A DNA stretch of 64,000 nt, taken from the NCBI GenBank assembly GCA_902800345.1, contig CADCDO010000004.1:1-64000 (forward strand), written 5' to 3'. The translations under genes and the position numbers were made by a program. The notes under the pieces are model-generated. The model had not been told where the DNA came from. It did no database searches and saw nothing but the letters and a program-made list of their open reading frames with translations. Of this stretch, positions 1 through 6,660 are shown one piece after another. Source of the DNA: Fibrobacter succinogenes. GTDB taxonomy: Bacteria > Fibrobacterota > Fibrobacteria > Fibrobacterales > Fibrobacteraceae. How positions within the stretch are numbered: position 1 is the first letter of the stretch; the number at the start of each line of letters is the position of its first letter.

Positions 1-1
1 C

Positions 2-661
2 GATATGTTCAATCAGCTTGCGCGTTACATGCGTTCCGTGATGAAACGCTTTGACGAGGGCCGCCTATTCGACGGACTCCCGACGATGGCGATGATATTC
101 TACAATGGACGTGATAACTGGAACCCGCTTGAATTACTTGAAAAGGATTATCCCGCATATTTTCATGGTATGGTTTTGCCGTTCCGCTGTGTGTTCGTGA
201 ACATGTCGGATATTCCGGTCAGCGACTGCCTTGCTTGCGAAGATGTAACGACAGGCCTCGGAATCGCGGCGATGGCGCACGCTTACGACAAGAATGCAAT
301 CCTTGAGGTATTCAACCAGTTCAAGCCGAAACTGCAAAAAATGCCTAACAAGGAGCGCTCTTGTTTGCTAGAAAAAATTAGTGTATATTTGACGGAGTAT
401 CTTGATAAAGACGCTCTGAAGGAGTTGAACATGGCGTTCAAAAGCATTGGACAAAAGTATGGATTCGTCAGTGCTGGCGATGTTTTCCGCCAGGAGATTG
501 CCGATGCTCAGGCGATGGCTGAAAATGCTAAAGCGGAATTGGCGCAGAATCGTGACGACACTGAAACTGTTTTGCGTGAAATGGGAATATCCGATGAACA
601 AATTGCTGAAATGCAAGCCAAATTAGAGGCTCTTCGTCAAAGTAGACTGTCTCGTGGATAA
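2..661 (+). CDS. Rpn-type PD-(D/E)XK nuclease/transposase, C-terminal part
   Basis: The reading frame is open to the left edge, so the true start lies outside the window and the N-terminal nuclease core is missing here. The visible part resembles the C-terminal region of Rpn/PD-(D/E)XK family 'putative transposases', which are recombination-promoting DNA endonucleases. It contains a segment like DIPVSDCLACEDV followed by a helical region and a Glu/Gln-rich coiled tail ending in LEALRQSRLSRG. The last third (from about 419) is repeated immediately downstream in another frame. The family call rests on overall resemblance rather than on visible catalytic residues, since the PD..EXK core is not in the window. 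Confidence 0.65.
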   Translation, partial: DMFNQLARYMRSVMKRFDEGRLFDGLPTMAMIFYNGRDNWNPLELLEKDYPAYFHGMVLPFRCVFVNMSDIPVSDCLACEDVTTGLGIAAMAHAYDKNAILEVFNQFKPKLQKMPNKERSCLLEKISVYLTEYLDKDALKELNMAFKSIGQKYGFVSAGDVFRQEIADAQAMAENAKAELAQNRDDTETVLREMGISDEQIAEMQAKLEALRQSRLSRG

Positions 662-977
662 AGTCCTTAAGGAGTTGAACATGGCGTTCAAAAGCATTGG
701 ACAAAAGTATGGATTCGTCAGTGCTGGCGATGTTTTCCGCCAGGAGATTGCCGATGCGCGAACCGAAGAACAAGCCAAGGCTCAAAAGCTGATTGACGAA
801 GAACGTCAAAAAGCTGATGTTGAACATCAAAAGGCTGAAAACGCTAAAGCTGAATTGGCTCAGAATCGAGACGATACAGAAACTGTTCTACGAGAAATGG
901 GAATGTCCGATGAGAAAATTGCTGAGATGCAAGCCAAACTAGAGGCGCTTCGTCAAAGTAGATTGTCTCAGGGATAA
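654..977 (+). pseudogene. Duplicated 3' end of the Rpn-type gene
   Basis: This 107-codon frame begins with GTG inside the last codons of the preceding gene (8-nt overlap) and repeats its C-terminal region. Bases 419-507 and 669-757 are identical (89 bp, offset 250), and the offset moves the copy into another frame. After that, the copy carries about 75 extra bases encoding a Lys/Glu/Gln-rich coiled-coil stretch, and then returns to a diverged version of the same tail (SRLSQG). It has no nuclease core, so it is most likely a gene fragment left by tandem duplication or by recombination between paralogues. A short expressed coiled-coil protein cannot be excluded. Confidence 0.7.
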
Positions 978-980
978 TTC

Positions 981-1012
981 AAAAAGACCTAGCTTACGGC
1001 CAGGTCTTTTTC
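981..1012 (+). terminator. Rho-independent terminator after the Rpn-type genes
   Basis: The stem AAAAGACCT (982-990) pairs with AGGTCTTTT (1002-1010) around an 11-nt loop, and the 3' arm runs into a T tract. It lies 4 nt after the stop codon at 977. Confidence 0.8.
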
Positions 1013-1038
1013 GTATATAGTTGAATCCTTACATCTCG

Positions 1039-1070
1039 TCATTCTGAGTCCTGCAAGGACGAAGAATCCA
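1039..1070. repeat. Dispersed TCATTCTGAG...GAAGAATCCA repeat, copy 1
   Basis: TCATTCTGAG (1039-1048) and GAAGAATCCA (1061-1070) flank a small hairpin GTCCT-GCA-AGGAC. The same two flanks occur at 43865-43890 with a different, unpaired centre. It is a short intergenic repeat between the Rpn-type genes and metF. The rest of 1071-1158 shows nothing further. Confidence 0.6.
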
Positions 1071-1158
1071 GTTAAATCTTGTTATGGTAGAAATGTTTCA
1101 GGGCTTCACCCTTCAACATGACGACATTGAAAATGGCGCCGTAATGACGGCGCGTTAA

Positions 1159-2049
1159 TTACCCGGCGAAGTTTTTGCCGAGAATCGCGGAGACGTTCTT
1201 CATGATTCCTTCGGCCACATCCGGTTTGTTCATGGAATAAACGTGGACGTTCGTGATGCCGTTCGCATACAGGTCGATAATCTGGTCTGTCGCGTAGATG
1301 ATGCCCGCCTGCTTCATGGCTTCCGGATCGCTACCGAACTTGTCCACGAGCGACTTGAAACGCTGCGGCATGAACGAACCGGAAAGCTTGATGGCTCGTT
1401 CGACCTGGTTGGCATTCGTAATCGGCATGATGCCGGGGAGCACCGGGCAGTTCACGCCTGCATCGCGGAGCTTGTAGAGGAAGCTGAAGAACAAATTGTT
1501 GTCGAACACCATCTGCGTCGTGAGGAAGTCTGCTCCTGCGTCGACCTTTTCCTTGAGGTGCTTGATGTCTTCGGCTTGGTTCGGACTTTCCGGGTGTTTT
1601 TCGGGGTAGCAGGCGGCACCAATGCAAAAATCGGAATCGCTAGCCTTAAGTTCGCGGATGAGTTCTACAGCGTGGTGGTAATCGCAGTCGCCACGGCCAT
1701 TGGCAATAAGTTCCGGCGTGAGGTCGCCACGGAGGGCCATCACGTTCTTGATTCCGGCTGCCTTCATGTCTTCGATGCGCTGGTGGATGGTTTCCTTGGT
1801 GCTCGAAATGCAGGTGAGGTGGGCGAGCATCGGAATGTTGAAATTGTACTTGAGGTTCTTCGCAATTTCGAGCGTATATTGGCTAACTCCGCCACCTGCA
1901 CCGTATGTGACGCTCATGAAAGCCGGCTTGAGGGTGGCAATCGCTTCGGTGGCTGCTTTGACATTTTCAAAACTCGTTTCTTTCTTCGGCGGGAACACCT
2001 CGAAGGAAAGGCTCATCTTGTCTTGCTTCAGGATGTCGATAATCTTCAT
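1159..2049 (-). CDS. metF: Methylenetetrahydrofolate reductase
   Basis: A cytoplasmic FAD enzyme that reduces 5,10-methylene-THF to 5-methyl-THF for methionine synthesis. The 296-residue length is typical of bacterial MetF. The N-terminus carries SFEVFPPK with the family's catalytic Glu at about residue 17. Further family blocks are SVTYGAGG, HLTC, ALRGD and DFLTTQMVFD. The start ATG at 2049 follows a purine-rich GGAGAAATTT. The gene stands alone. Its leader (about 2050-2130) is GC-rich and partly self-complementary, and I could not match it to a known SAM or SAH riboswitch. Confidence 0.95.
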   Translation of the reverse strand: MKIIDILKQDKMSLSFEVFPPKKETSFENVKAATEAIATLKPAFMSVTYGAGGGVSQYTLEIAKNLKYNFNIPMLAHLTCISSTKETIHQRIEDMKAAGIKNVMALRGDLTPELIANGRGDCDYHHAVELIRELKASDSDFCIGAACYPEKHPESPNQAEDIKHLKEKVDAGADFLTTQMVFDNNLFFSFLYKLRDAGVNCPVLPGIMPITNANQVERAIKLSGSFMPQRFKSLVDKFGSDPEAMKQAGIIYATDQIIDLYANGITNVHVYSMNKPDVAEGIMKNVSAILGKNFAG

Positions 2050-2227
2050 AAATTTCTCCGTGGGGGCGATGCGGCTTTTGACGTTTGCGTCGCAATGCTT
2101 TGCCGGGGTCGCTCTCTTTGTTTATGCAAATATTTGAATTCATGCATAAATGTAAATAAAATTCCCGATAATGGCAATGGGGATGATGTAAATTTTTTGG
2201 AGGGATAGGTGCGGCCTAAGCGAAAAA

Positions 2228-2257
2228 TTGACGAAAAAACAAATTTTTTGTTATATT
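2228..2257 (+). promoter_or_regulatory. Sigma70-type promoter of tRNA-Arg
   Basis: TTGACG (2228-2233) and TATATT (2252-2257) are separated by 18 nt. The predicted transcription start lies about 15-20 nt before the mature tRNA 5' end. Confidence 0.65.
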
Positions 2258-2280
2258 TGAGCCACCTTTATTAAGACTAC

Positions 2281-2354
2281 GCCGTCGTAGCTCAGTTGGA
2301 TAGAGCAGTTGCCTTCTAAGCAACGGGTCGTGGGTTCGACTCCCGCCGACGGTA
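2281..2354 (+). tRNA. tRNA-Arg (anticodon TCT)
   Basis: A complete 74-nt cloverleaf can be drawn: acceptor GCCGTCG/CGACGGT (first pair G-U), D stem GCTC/GAGC, anticodon stem GTTGC/GCAAC with loop CTTCTAA (anticodon TCT), T stem GTGGG/CCCGC with TTCGACT loop, and discriminator A. No CCA is encoded. The 3' end is part of the terminator stem that follows. Confidence 0.97.
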
Positions 2355-2390
2355 TGAAAAAGGCTCCCGTATGGGAGCCTTTTTCATACC
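2351..2390 (+). terminator. tRNA terminator sharing the tRNA 3' end
   Basis: An uninterrupted 18-bp stem starts with GGTA, the last four bases of the tRNA, and ends with CATACC, with loop GTAT. The 3' arm contains a TTTTT run. Folding of this hairpin would compete with the acceptor stem until the 3' end is processed. Confidence 0.85.
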
Positions 2391-2709
2391 GTTTGGTGCA
2401 ACAGGAGAAGCCAAGTTCGACCTCTGCGTAAGGCGAGCGCAGCGACCGAGCTTGCTCGGGCATTGCCGAGCCGCAGCAGAGGCTACAAAGCACGAAGCGC
2501 TTTGTGAGTCCCGCCGACCTCAAATCAAACTTGAGAAACAGTCTAAATAAAGCCACCCTTTATGGGAGCCTTTTTCATACCGTTTGGTGCAACAGGAAAA
2601 GCCAAGTTCGACCTCTGCGCAAGGCGAGTGCAGCGCCCGAGCTCGCTCGGGCATTGCCGAGCCGTAGCAGAGGCTACAAAGCACGAAGTGCTTTGTGAGT
2701 CCCGCCGAC
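2371..2709. repeat. Two direct repeats (148 bp) downstream of tRNA-Arg
   Basis: Bases 2371-2518 and 2562-2709 are near-identical (offset 191). Each copy contains the right arm of the tRNA terminator, GC mini-hairpins (CCGAGC-TT-GCTCGG in copy 1, CCCGAGC-TC-GCTCGGG in copy 2; ACAAAGCAC-GAA-GTGCTTTGT in copy 2) and the tRNA T-arm piece TCCCGCCGAC at its end. Several short open frames exist here, but they follow the repeat rather than any codon pattern, so I call no gene. It may be a scar of tRNA-targeted integration and tandem duplication. Confidence 0.8.
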
Positions 2710-2825
2710 TCGCCGTTAATCCCATGACCGAGCCCCAGCAAGAACTACTCGGCCTAGGGCCGAGTAGCCTCCCGCCGACAAAACAACAGACCCTGGCTTA
2801 AGGGCTGAGATCATCTAAAAAAAGA
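2710..2825. repeat. Palindrome and fourth tRNA-tail fragment
   Basis: CTACTCGGCC-TAG-GGCCGAGTAG (2745-2767) is a perfect 10-bp stem with a triloop. It is followed by TCCCGCCGAC at 2770-2779, the fourth occurrence of this tRNA T-arm piece (others at 2341, 2509, 2700). No gene is visible between 2710 and the terminator at 2826. Confidence 0.65.
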
Positions 2826-2848
2826 TTCCCGCTCGGAGGCGGGAATAA
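2826..2848 (-). terminator. Terminator of the redoxin gene
   Basis: On the minus strand, ATTCCCGC and GCGGGAAT form an 8-bp stem followed by a run of T (read as A on the plus strand just before 2826). It lies about 30 nt beyond the stop codon at 2877. Confidence 0.75.
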
Positions 2849-2876
2849 CAAAGAAGCCGAAAGATGTTACGATATG

Positions 2877-3419
2877 CTATTTCTTCAGGATATTGTTCAG
2901 CGTAGCGCGCAGATGGTTCATGTTCGCTTCGTTGAGTGTTTCGTAGCGGTAGAACGTGCCGTCTTTTTGTACAAGAAAGACGACCGGGATGTAACCTGTG
3001 CCGTAGGTCGGCCCGAATTTGCTGTCGGTATCCTGGAATACGGGGATGGCTGCGTGATACTGGTCGATGAACATGCGGATGTCATTTTTCTTGATGCCAC
3101 CGTTCAGACCGATAGCGATGCCCGTGAGCCCCTTGGGTTCATATTCCTTGATGAGGTTCTGGATTTCGGGGAAGTGCTTTTGACAGTGCGGGCACTTGGG
3201 GCTGAAATAGTAAATGAGCAGCGGTCGGTTGCTGAAATGGCTGAACAAAATGCCCGGATCGCTGATACCTGAAAGATGCTTGGAAAAGTCCATTTTCATG
3301 GGCTGATTCGTCGTGGAATCCATCATTAGTGTAATGTTGGCGACTTGCGGTTCCGGTGCGAACTGGGCAAAACTCATTGCTGCTGCAAAGACAATCAAAC
3401 TGAAGATGCGACTAAGCAT
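2877..3419 (-). CDS. Secreted thioredoxin-like (TlpA/AhpC-type) redoxin
   Basis: A 180-residue protein with an N-terminal signal peptide (MLSRIFSLIVFAAAMSFA, cleavage near AQF) and a thioredoxin fold carrying the active-site motif CPHC (Cys76, Cys79) and the cis-Pro segment GTGYIPVVFLV. It probably acts in the periplasm as a thiol-disulfide reductase or resa/TlpA-like protein. An upstream ATG at 3425 and a longer frame exist, but AGGAG lies 7 nt before the ATG at 3419, which fits best. It is a single gene ending in its own terminator. The substrate is unknown. Confidence 0.8.
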   Translation of the reverse strand: MLSRIFSLIVFAAAMSFAQFAPEPQVANITLMMDSTTNQPMKMDFSKHLSGISDPGILFSHFSNRPLLIYYFSPKCPHCQKHFPEIQNLIKEYEPKGLTGIAIGLNGGIKKNDIRMFIDQYHAAIPVFQDTDSKFGPTYGTGYIPVVFLVQKDGTFYRYETLNEANMNHLRATLNNILKK

Positions 3420-3570
3420 ACACATACTCCTAAAAGCGTTATTACAATGATCCCACGGATCGCGATTTAAACATGTTGTAAAATACCAAAAAATACGGGG
3501 TCGAATTGTGATTTTTGTCAAAAATAGGGGAAAAAAATGTAAAAATTTGCCCCATAACTATGTATAGAGC

Positions 3571-4644
3571 CTATTCTGCAAGGATTCTCTTGAAATTCTC
3601 CACCGAAAATGCTGGGTTTTCCATGAATTCTGTCTCGAAAATTTCCATGACCTCTTCGGAGTATTCGATTTGCTTGCTGAGTAGCTTGATGGCGGCGATT
3701 TTGGCGGTTGGCTCGTTGGGAATGAAGCTTGCTTGTGCAAAGATTCTCCCGAATTTCTTTAGCATTGTCCAGAAGTAGAGGGCGAATTCAACTTTGACAA
3801 GGCTGTTCCCGTCGAAAAGGCTCTTCATGTAATAGCGGAACAGCAAGTAAGCGATGACTTTTTCACCGTCTTGGTCTGTAAAAAGGGACGGTGTCGAATG
3901 GTCGGTCCCTTGCATGGTGTAAGTCTGTTTGATTTGCCTGTAGGCGGTGTCCCAGGCAGGGCCGAAACTTTCGCCTTTGCCCAAAAGGTCGATCCACGAC
4001 TGCTGGATGTTGTTTGCAATTTTTTTATCTGTAATAGGGGATGCGCCGGTTTCGCTTTGATAGGAAATGTTGAAACCGCTTGTTTCTGCAGCAAAGTCCA
4101 GAATTTCGATGAGTCGGTCGTTGAGCGGCCTGTCGTAATCCGCAAGGATTTTGAACAAATGTTCTCGTTCCTCGAAAATGGCGTTGCGGGCTTCGAGCGC
4201 GTCTTCGGGAATTTCGTCGGGAATGTCGTCTATATCGCGTTCGGCAAAGATGATGGGTGAGTGCGCATTTCCGGTTGATGCGAGCAGGAGGCGTACGGCT
4301 TCTTCGCAGCAGAGTCCGAGTCCCTTTTCCATTACGTCTCCATAAACTTCGACAAATCGCGGGTGTTCTCGGCAAATGTCACAGAGACTTTCTTCGCCGA
4401 GGTGGCAGATCATGTCGCATAGTCCGTCTTGCCTTAAGAACGGGCATCGGTCGCCGGGACTCAATTTGAAATGTCCGTTCTCGATGTTATGACGGAGCGT
4501 ATCGCCGAAATCCCCTTCGATCGAACCGTAGTGTTCGGCGCTTGCATCGTCGATGTCGATTTCCCAACCGATGCAGCAGGTGTCGGTGCATTTGGCTGCA
4601 ATGCAATGGAAGGAATCGTAAAATTCAGGAATGCGGAGAAGCAT
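3571..4644 (-). CDS. FliB-like CxxxCxxxCC cysteine-cluster protein (flagellin lysine-N-methylase family)
   Basis: A 357-residue cytoplasmic protein. The N-terminus has the pattern Cys14, Cys19, Cys23-Cys24 followed by GW. Then come CPFL..DGLCDMICHLGEESLC, C..HPRF and GLGLCCEEA, the hallmark of FliB and of the YkgJ/PF03692 metal-binding cysteine proteins. FliB in enterobacteria and clostridia methylates lysines of flagellin. No flagellar gene is visible here and Fibrobacter is not flagellated, so the substrate is probably something else. The gene stands alone. The minus-strand leader before ATG 4644 is a CA-rich AATAACCAATAAC-type repeat without a clear Shine-Dalgarno sequence. Confidence 0.7.
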   Translation of the reverse strand: MLLRIPEFYDSFHCIAAKCTDTCCIGWEIDIDDASAEHYGSIEGDFGDTLRHNIENGHFKLSPGDRCPFLRQDGLCDMICHLGEESLCDICREHPRFVEVYGDVMEKGLGLCCEEAVRLLLASTGNAHSPIIFAERDIDDIPDEIPEDALEARNAIFEEREHLFKILADYDRPLNDRLIEILDFAAETSGFNISYQSETGASPITDKKIANNIQQSWIDLLGKGESFGPAWDTAYRQIKQTYTMQGTDHSTPSLFTDQDGEKVIAYLLFRYYMKSLFDGNSLVKVEFALYFWTMLKKFGRIFAQASFIPNEPTAKIAAIKLLSKQIEYSEEVMEIFETEFMENPAFSVENFKRILAE

Positions 4645-4883
4645 TTTTAGTTGTTGGTCGCTAGTTATTGGTTATTCGTTGATTGCAGCGTGTTTGAAGG
4701 AAATTTAGAATAGTCCCCGGCTCACAACTCCCTACGGTCCAATTTTTAACCCCTTACCCCATTGTAATATAAAACTTACGCAAATATTATTTAATTACTG
4801 CTCTAATGAGCAAATCTTTGTGTAAAAAATTCGATAACAAATATTAAAAGTATGGTTTTTTTAAGTTTTCGTCCTGTTTTGTA
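4645..4883. other. Divergent intergenic region
   Basis: No gene is seen. The left end (about 4652-4675) is a degenerate copy of the CTAACCA-type heptad repeat, read on the minus strand and ending directly at the start codon of the FliB-like gene. The rest is AT-rich and leads into the mraZ promoter. Confidence 0.5.
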
Positions 4884-4912
4884 TTGCCATGGTGGGTGGA
4901 AGTGGGTATATT
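4884..4912 (+). promoter_or_regulatory. dcw promoter with embedded MraZ boxes
   Basis: TTGCCA (4884-4889) and TATATT (4907-4912) are exactly 17 nt apart. In the spacer lie TGGGT (4893-4897) and TGGGT (4903-4907), separated by 5 nt. This is the TGGGN-N5-TGGGN arrangement known for MraZ operators, so the operator occupies the -35/-10 spacer, a position suited to repression. Confidence 0.8.
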
Positions 4913-4951
4913 TACCACGTGTGATAAGTGTTGTGGTAAAATGTGTCAAAT

Positions 4952-5349
4952 ATGAATTTCACTTCTTTCATAGGACAAGCCCAAACGGCGATCGATGGAA
5001 AGGGAAGGACCTCCTTCTCCGGTTGTTCGTCCTGTCGGAGTACGAGAAATTCATGGCGGACTTGGACAGCCGGTCCGACCGCCGTCAAACCGACTTAGTT
5101 CGGAGAGGCCTTTGCCCCACAGTTGTGGAGCTTGACGGCCAGAACCGCATTTTACTTCCGAAGATTTTGCTGGAGTATGCCGGCCTTAAAGACGAAGTGC
5201 TTTACGTGCAGGCCAGCGGTAAGACTCTCGAATTATGGAATCCTGAACGCTTCAACGAAAAGTATGGCTTACAGACAAATGAAGCTATCGACGCATTCGA
5301 TGCCGCGTTCTATGGTGAAGGTTTGACGGAGGGGGATAATGGCCGATAA
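4952..5349 (+). pseudogene. mraZ: mraZ, frameshifted and internally shortened
   Basis: MraZ is a DNA-binding regulator that normally represses its own dcw operon. The N-terminal half is read from ATG 4952 (FIGQAQTAIDGKGRTSF, matching the AbrB-like DxKGR block), and that frame stops at 5098. The C-terminal half is read in another frame to 5349 and carries the second family block (VELDGQNRILLPKILLEYAGL ending in LELWNPERF). A -1 shift near 5018-5022 would join them. The joined product has only a few residues between GRTSF and the LSEYEKF helix, where the family has some 30 or more, so a deletion of roughly 70-100 bp is likely. The C-terminal frame overlaps rsmH by 11 nt. A sequencing error alone would not explain the missing segment. 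Confidence 0.75.
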
Positions 5350-6352
5350 GTACCTCCGCAAGTCAGTACATATAAATGAAATTTCCGAAGCCGCGGTCGC
5401 TGGAGTTCAAGGGAGAGAATTCTATCACGATCCGGTGATGCTTGAAGAATGCCTTGACGGTCTGAACATCAGGGCTGACGGAGCGTATGCGGACTGCACC
5501 CTTGGCGGAGGCGGCCATTCTTATGCTATTGCGCAAAGGTTGAATTCCGAAGGCGTGCTGCATGCGTTTGATCGCGACGACGAAGCCGTCCAGTTTGCAA
5601 CGAAGCGCCTCCAGGGCGTTCTCCCCAAGTTTATTGTCCATCCGGTTCCGTTTGGTGAACTCGGAAACGAAATAGCGCCGGACACGCTTGACGGCGTTCT
5701 TTACGATCTCGGTATCAGCAGCCATCAGGTAGATGACTCCAGCCGCGGTTTTACGTTTGTGGGCGACAATCCGCTCGACCTCCGCATGGACCGTCGCGAA
5801 AACGTGTCCGCGCAGGAATGGCTCCGCACGGTGAGCGCCGATGATTTCGCTGAAGCGCTCCGCAAGAATGCCGATATGGATCGCGCATTTAAACTGGCTT
5901 CCCGCATTAAGGACAAAGTTCAAGAAATTGCTCTCGAAAATCGCGATGTGCTCCCGAGCGATATCAAGGCTGTTGTCGAAGCTGTATTCCCGGACAAGCG
6001 CCGTGAGGCGAACAGTTTGCTTGCCCGTGTGTTCCAGGCTATCCGTATGGAAGTGAACGGCGAACTCAAGCAAATTGAAGACAGTCTCCGTGCGGCTGTA
6101 GACTGCCTCAAGGTAGGTGGTCGTCTGGTCGTGATGAGCTACCATTCGGTCGAAGACCGCTGTGTCAAGGAAACTGCGGCGGAATTTGAGAAAGCGTGCA
6201 TTTGTCCGGAAAACTTGCCGGTGTGCATGTGCGGTGGAAACCACCAGCGTTTGAAGAAAGTGAACCGCAAGCCGATTTTGCCCTCGGCCGAAGAAATCAA
6301 CAGGAACAGCCGGGCTCGTTCTGCCAAATTAAGGATCTATGAAAGAGTATGA
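5339..6352 (+). CDS. rsmH: 16S rRNA (cytosine(1402)-N(4))-methyltransferase
   Basis: RsmH (MraW) methylates C1402 of 16S rRNA with SAM. The 337-residue protein shows the family blocks YHDPVMLEE, DCTLGGGGHS (SAM binding), DRDDEA, GVLYDLGISSHQ, RGFTF, DLRMD, VFQAIRMEVN and VVMSYHSVEDR, and ends RSAKLRIYE. ATG 5339 has GGAGG upstream. It is the second gene of the dcw operon and overlaps both neighbours. The roughly 20-residue N-terminal extension before the first conserved block is somewhat longer than usual. Confidence 0.97.
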   Translation: MADKYLRKSVHINEISEAAVAGVQGREFYHDPVMLEECLDGLNIRADGAYADCTLGGGGHSYAIAQRLNSEGVLHAFDRDDEAVQFATKRLQGVLPKFIVHPVPFGELGNEIAPDTLDGVLYDLGISSHQVDDSSRGFTFVGDNPLDLRMDRRENVSAQEWLRTVSADDFAEALRKNADMDRAFKLASRIKDKVQEIALENRDVLPSDIKAVVEAVFPDKRREANSLLARVFQAIRMEVNGELKQIEDSLRAAVDCLKVGGRLVVMSYHSVEDRCVKETAAEFEKACICPENLPVCMCGGNHQRLKKVNRKPILPSAEEINRNSRARSAKLRIYERV

Positions 6353-6660
6353 TCGATAATGTGCAGAATGAATCCGCTAAGCCAGGAAGGAGCGCCGTGA
6401 TGGTTGTCGTGCCGCTCTTTGTTCTTGTGCTTGTCTTTATGGTTCCGGTGTATATGCAGAACCGTATCAACCGTCTTTACGGTACGTTCTACGGGCTGCG
6501 TGAAAAGGCGAGCTTGCTCAATCGCGAAATTCTCTTGAAGGATTTTGAAATCAACAAGCTCACGTCGATGGATTATCTTGCTGATTTCGCGGAACGCGCG
6601 GGGCTTGGGCTTTACGATGTTCCGGTGAAAATTATGGTGACGGGGGAGTCGAATGAATAA
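6349..6660 (+). CDS. ftsL: FtsL-like divisome protein
   Basis: A 103-residue single-pass membrane protein. A short cytoplasmic tail is followed by a transmembrane helix at about residues 17-35 (VMVVVPLFVLVLVFMVPVY) and a periplasmic helical/coiled segment (residues 38-75). This topology, and its place between rsmH and ftsI with overlaps on both sides, identify it as FtsL, which bridges FtsB/FtsQ to the FtsWI synthase. FtsL is poorly conserved in sequence, so the call depends on position and topology. Confidence 0.8.
   Translation: MIDNVQNESAKPGRSAVMVVVPLFVLVLVFMVPVYMQNRINRLYGTFYGLREKASLLNREILLKDFEINKLTSMDYLADFAERAGLGLYDVPVKIMVTGESNE

Noticed and set aside
1243-2208. Long plus-strand open frame opposite metF
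   Set aside because: It is antisense to a clear metF gene, has no family features, and results from the codon bias of metF.
2251-2801. Several 60-100 codon frames on both strands
   Set aside because: They overlap tRNA-Arg and the duplicated repeat; the translated sequences simply repeat with the DNA unit.
4852-4951. Upstream start for the mraZ C-terminal frame at 4852
   Set aside because: It would begin before the promoter -10 box, and its first 50 residues do not resemble MraZ; the real N-terminus is in another frame from 4952.
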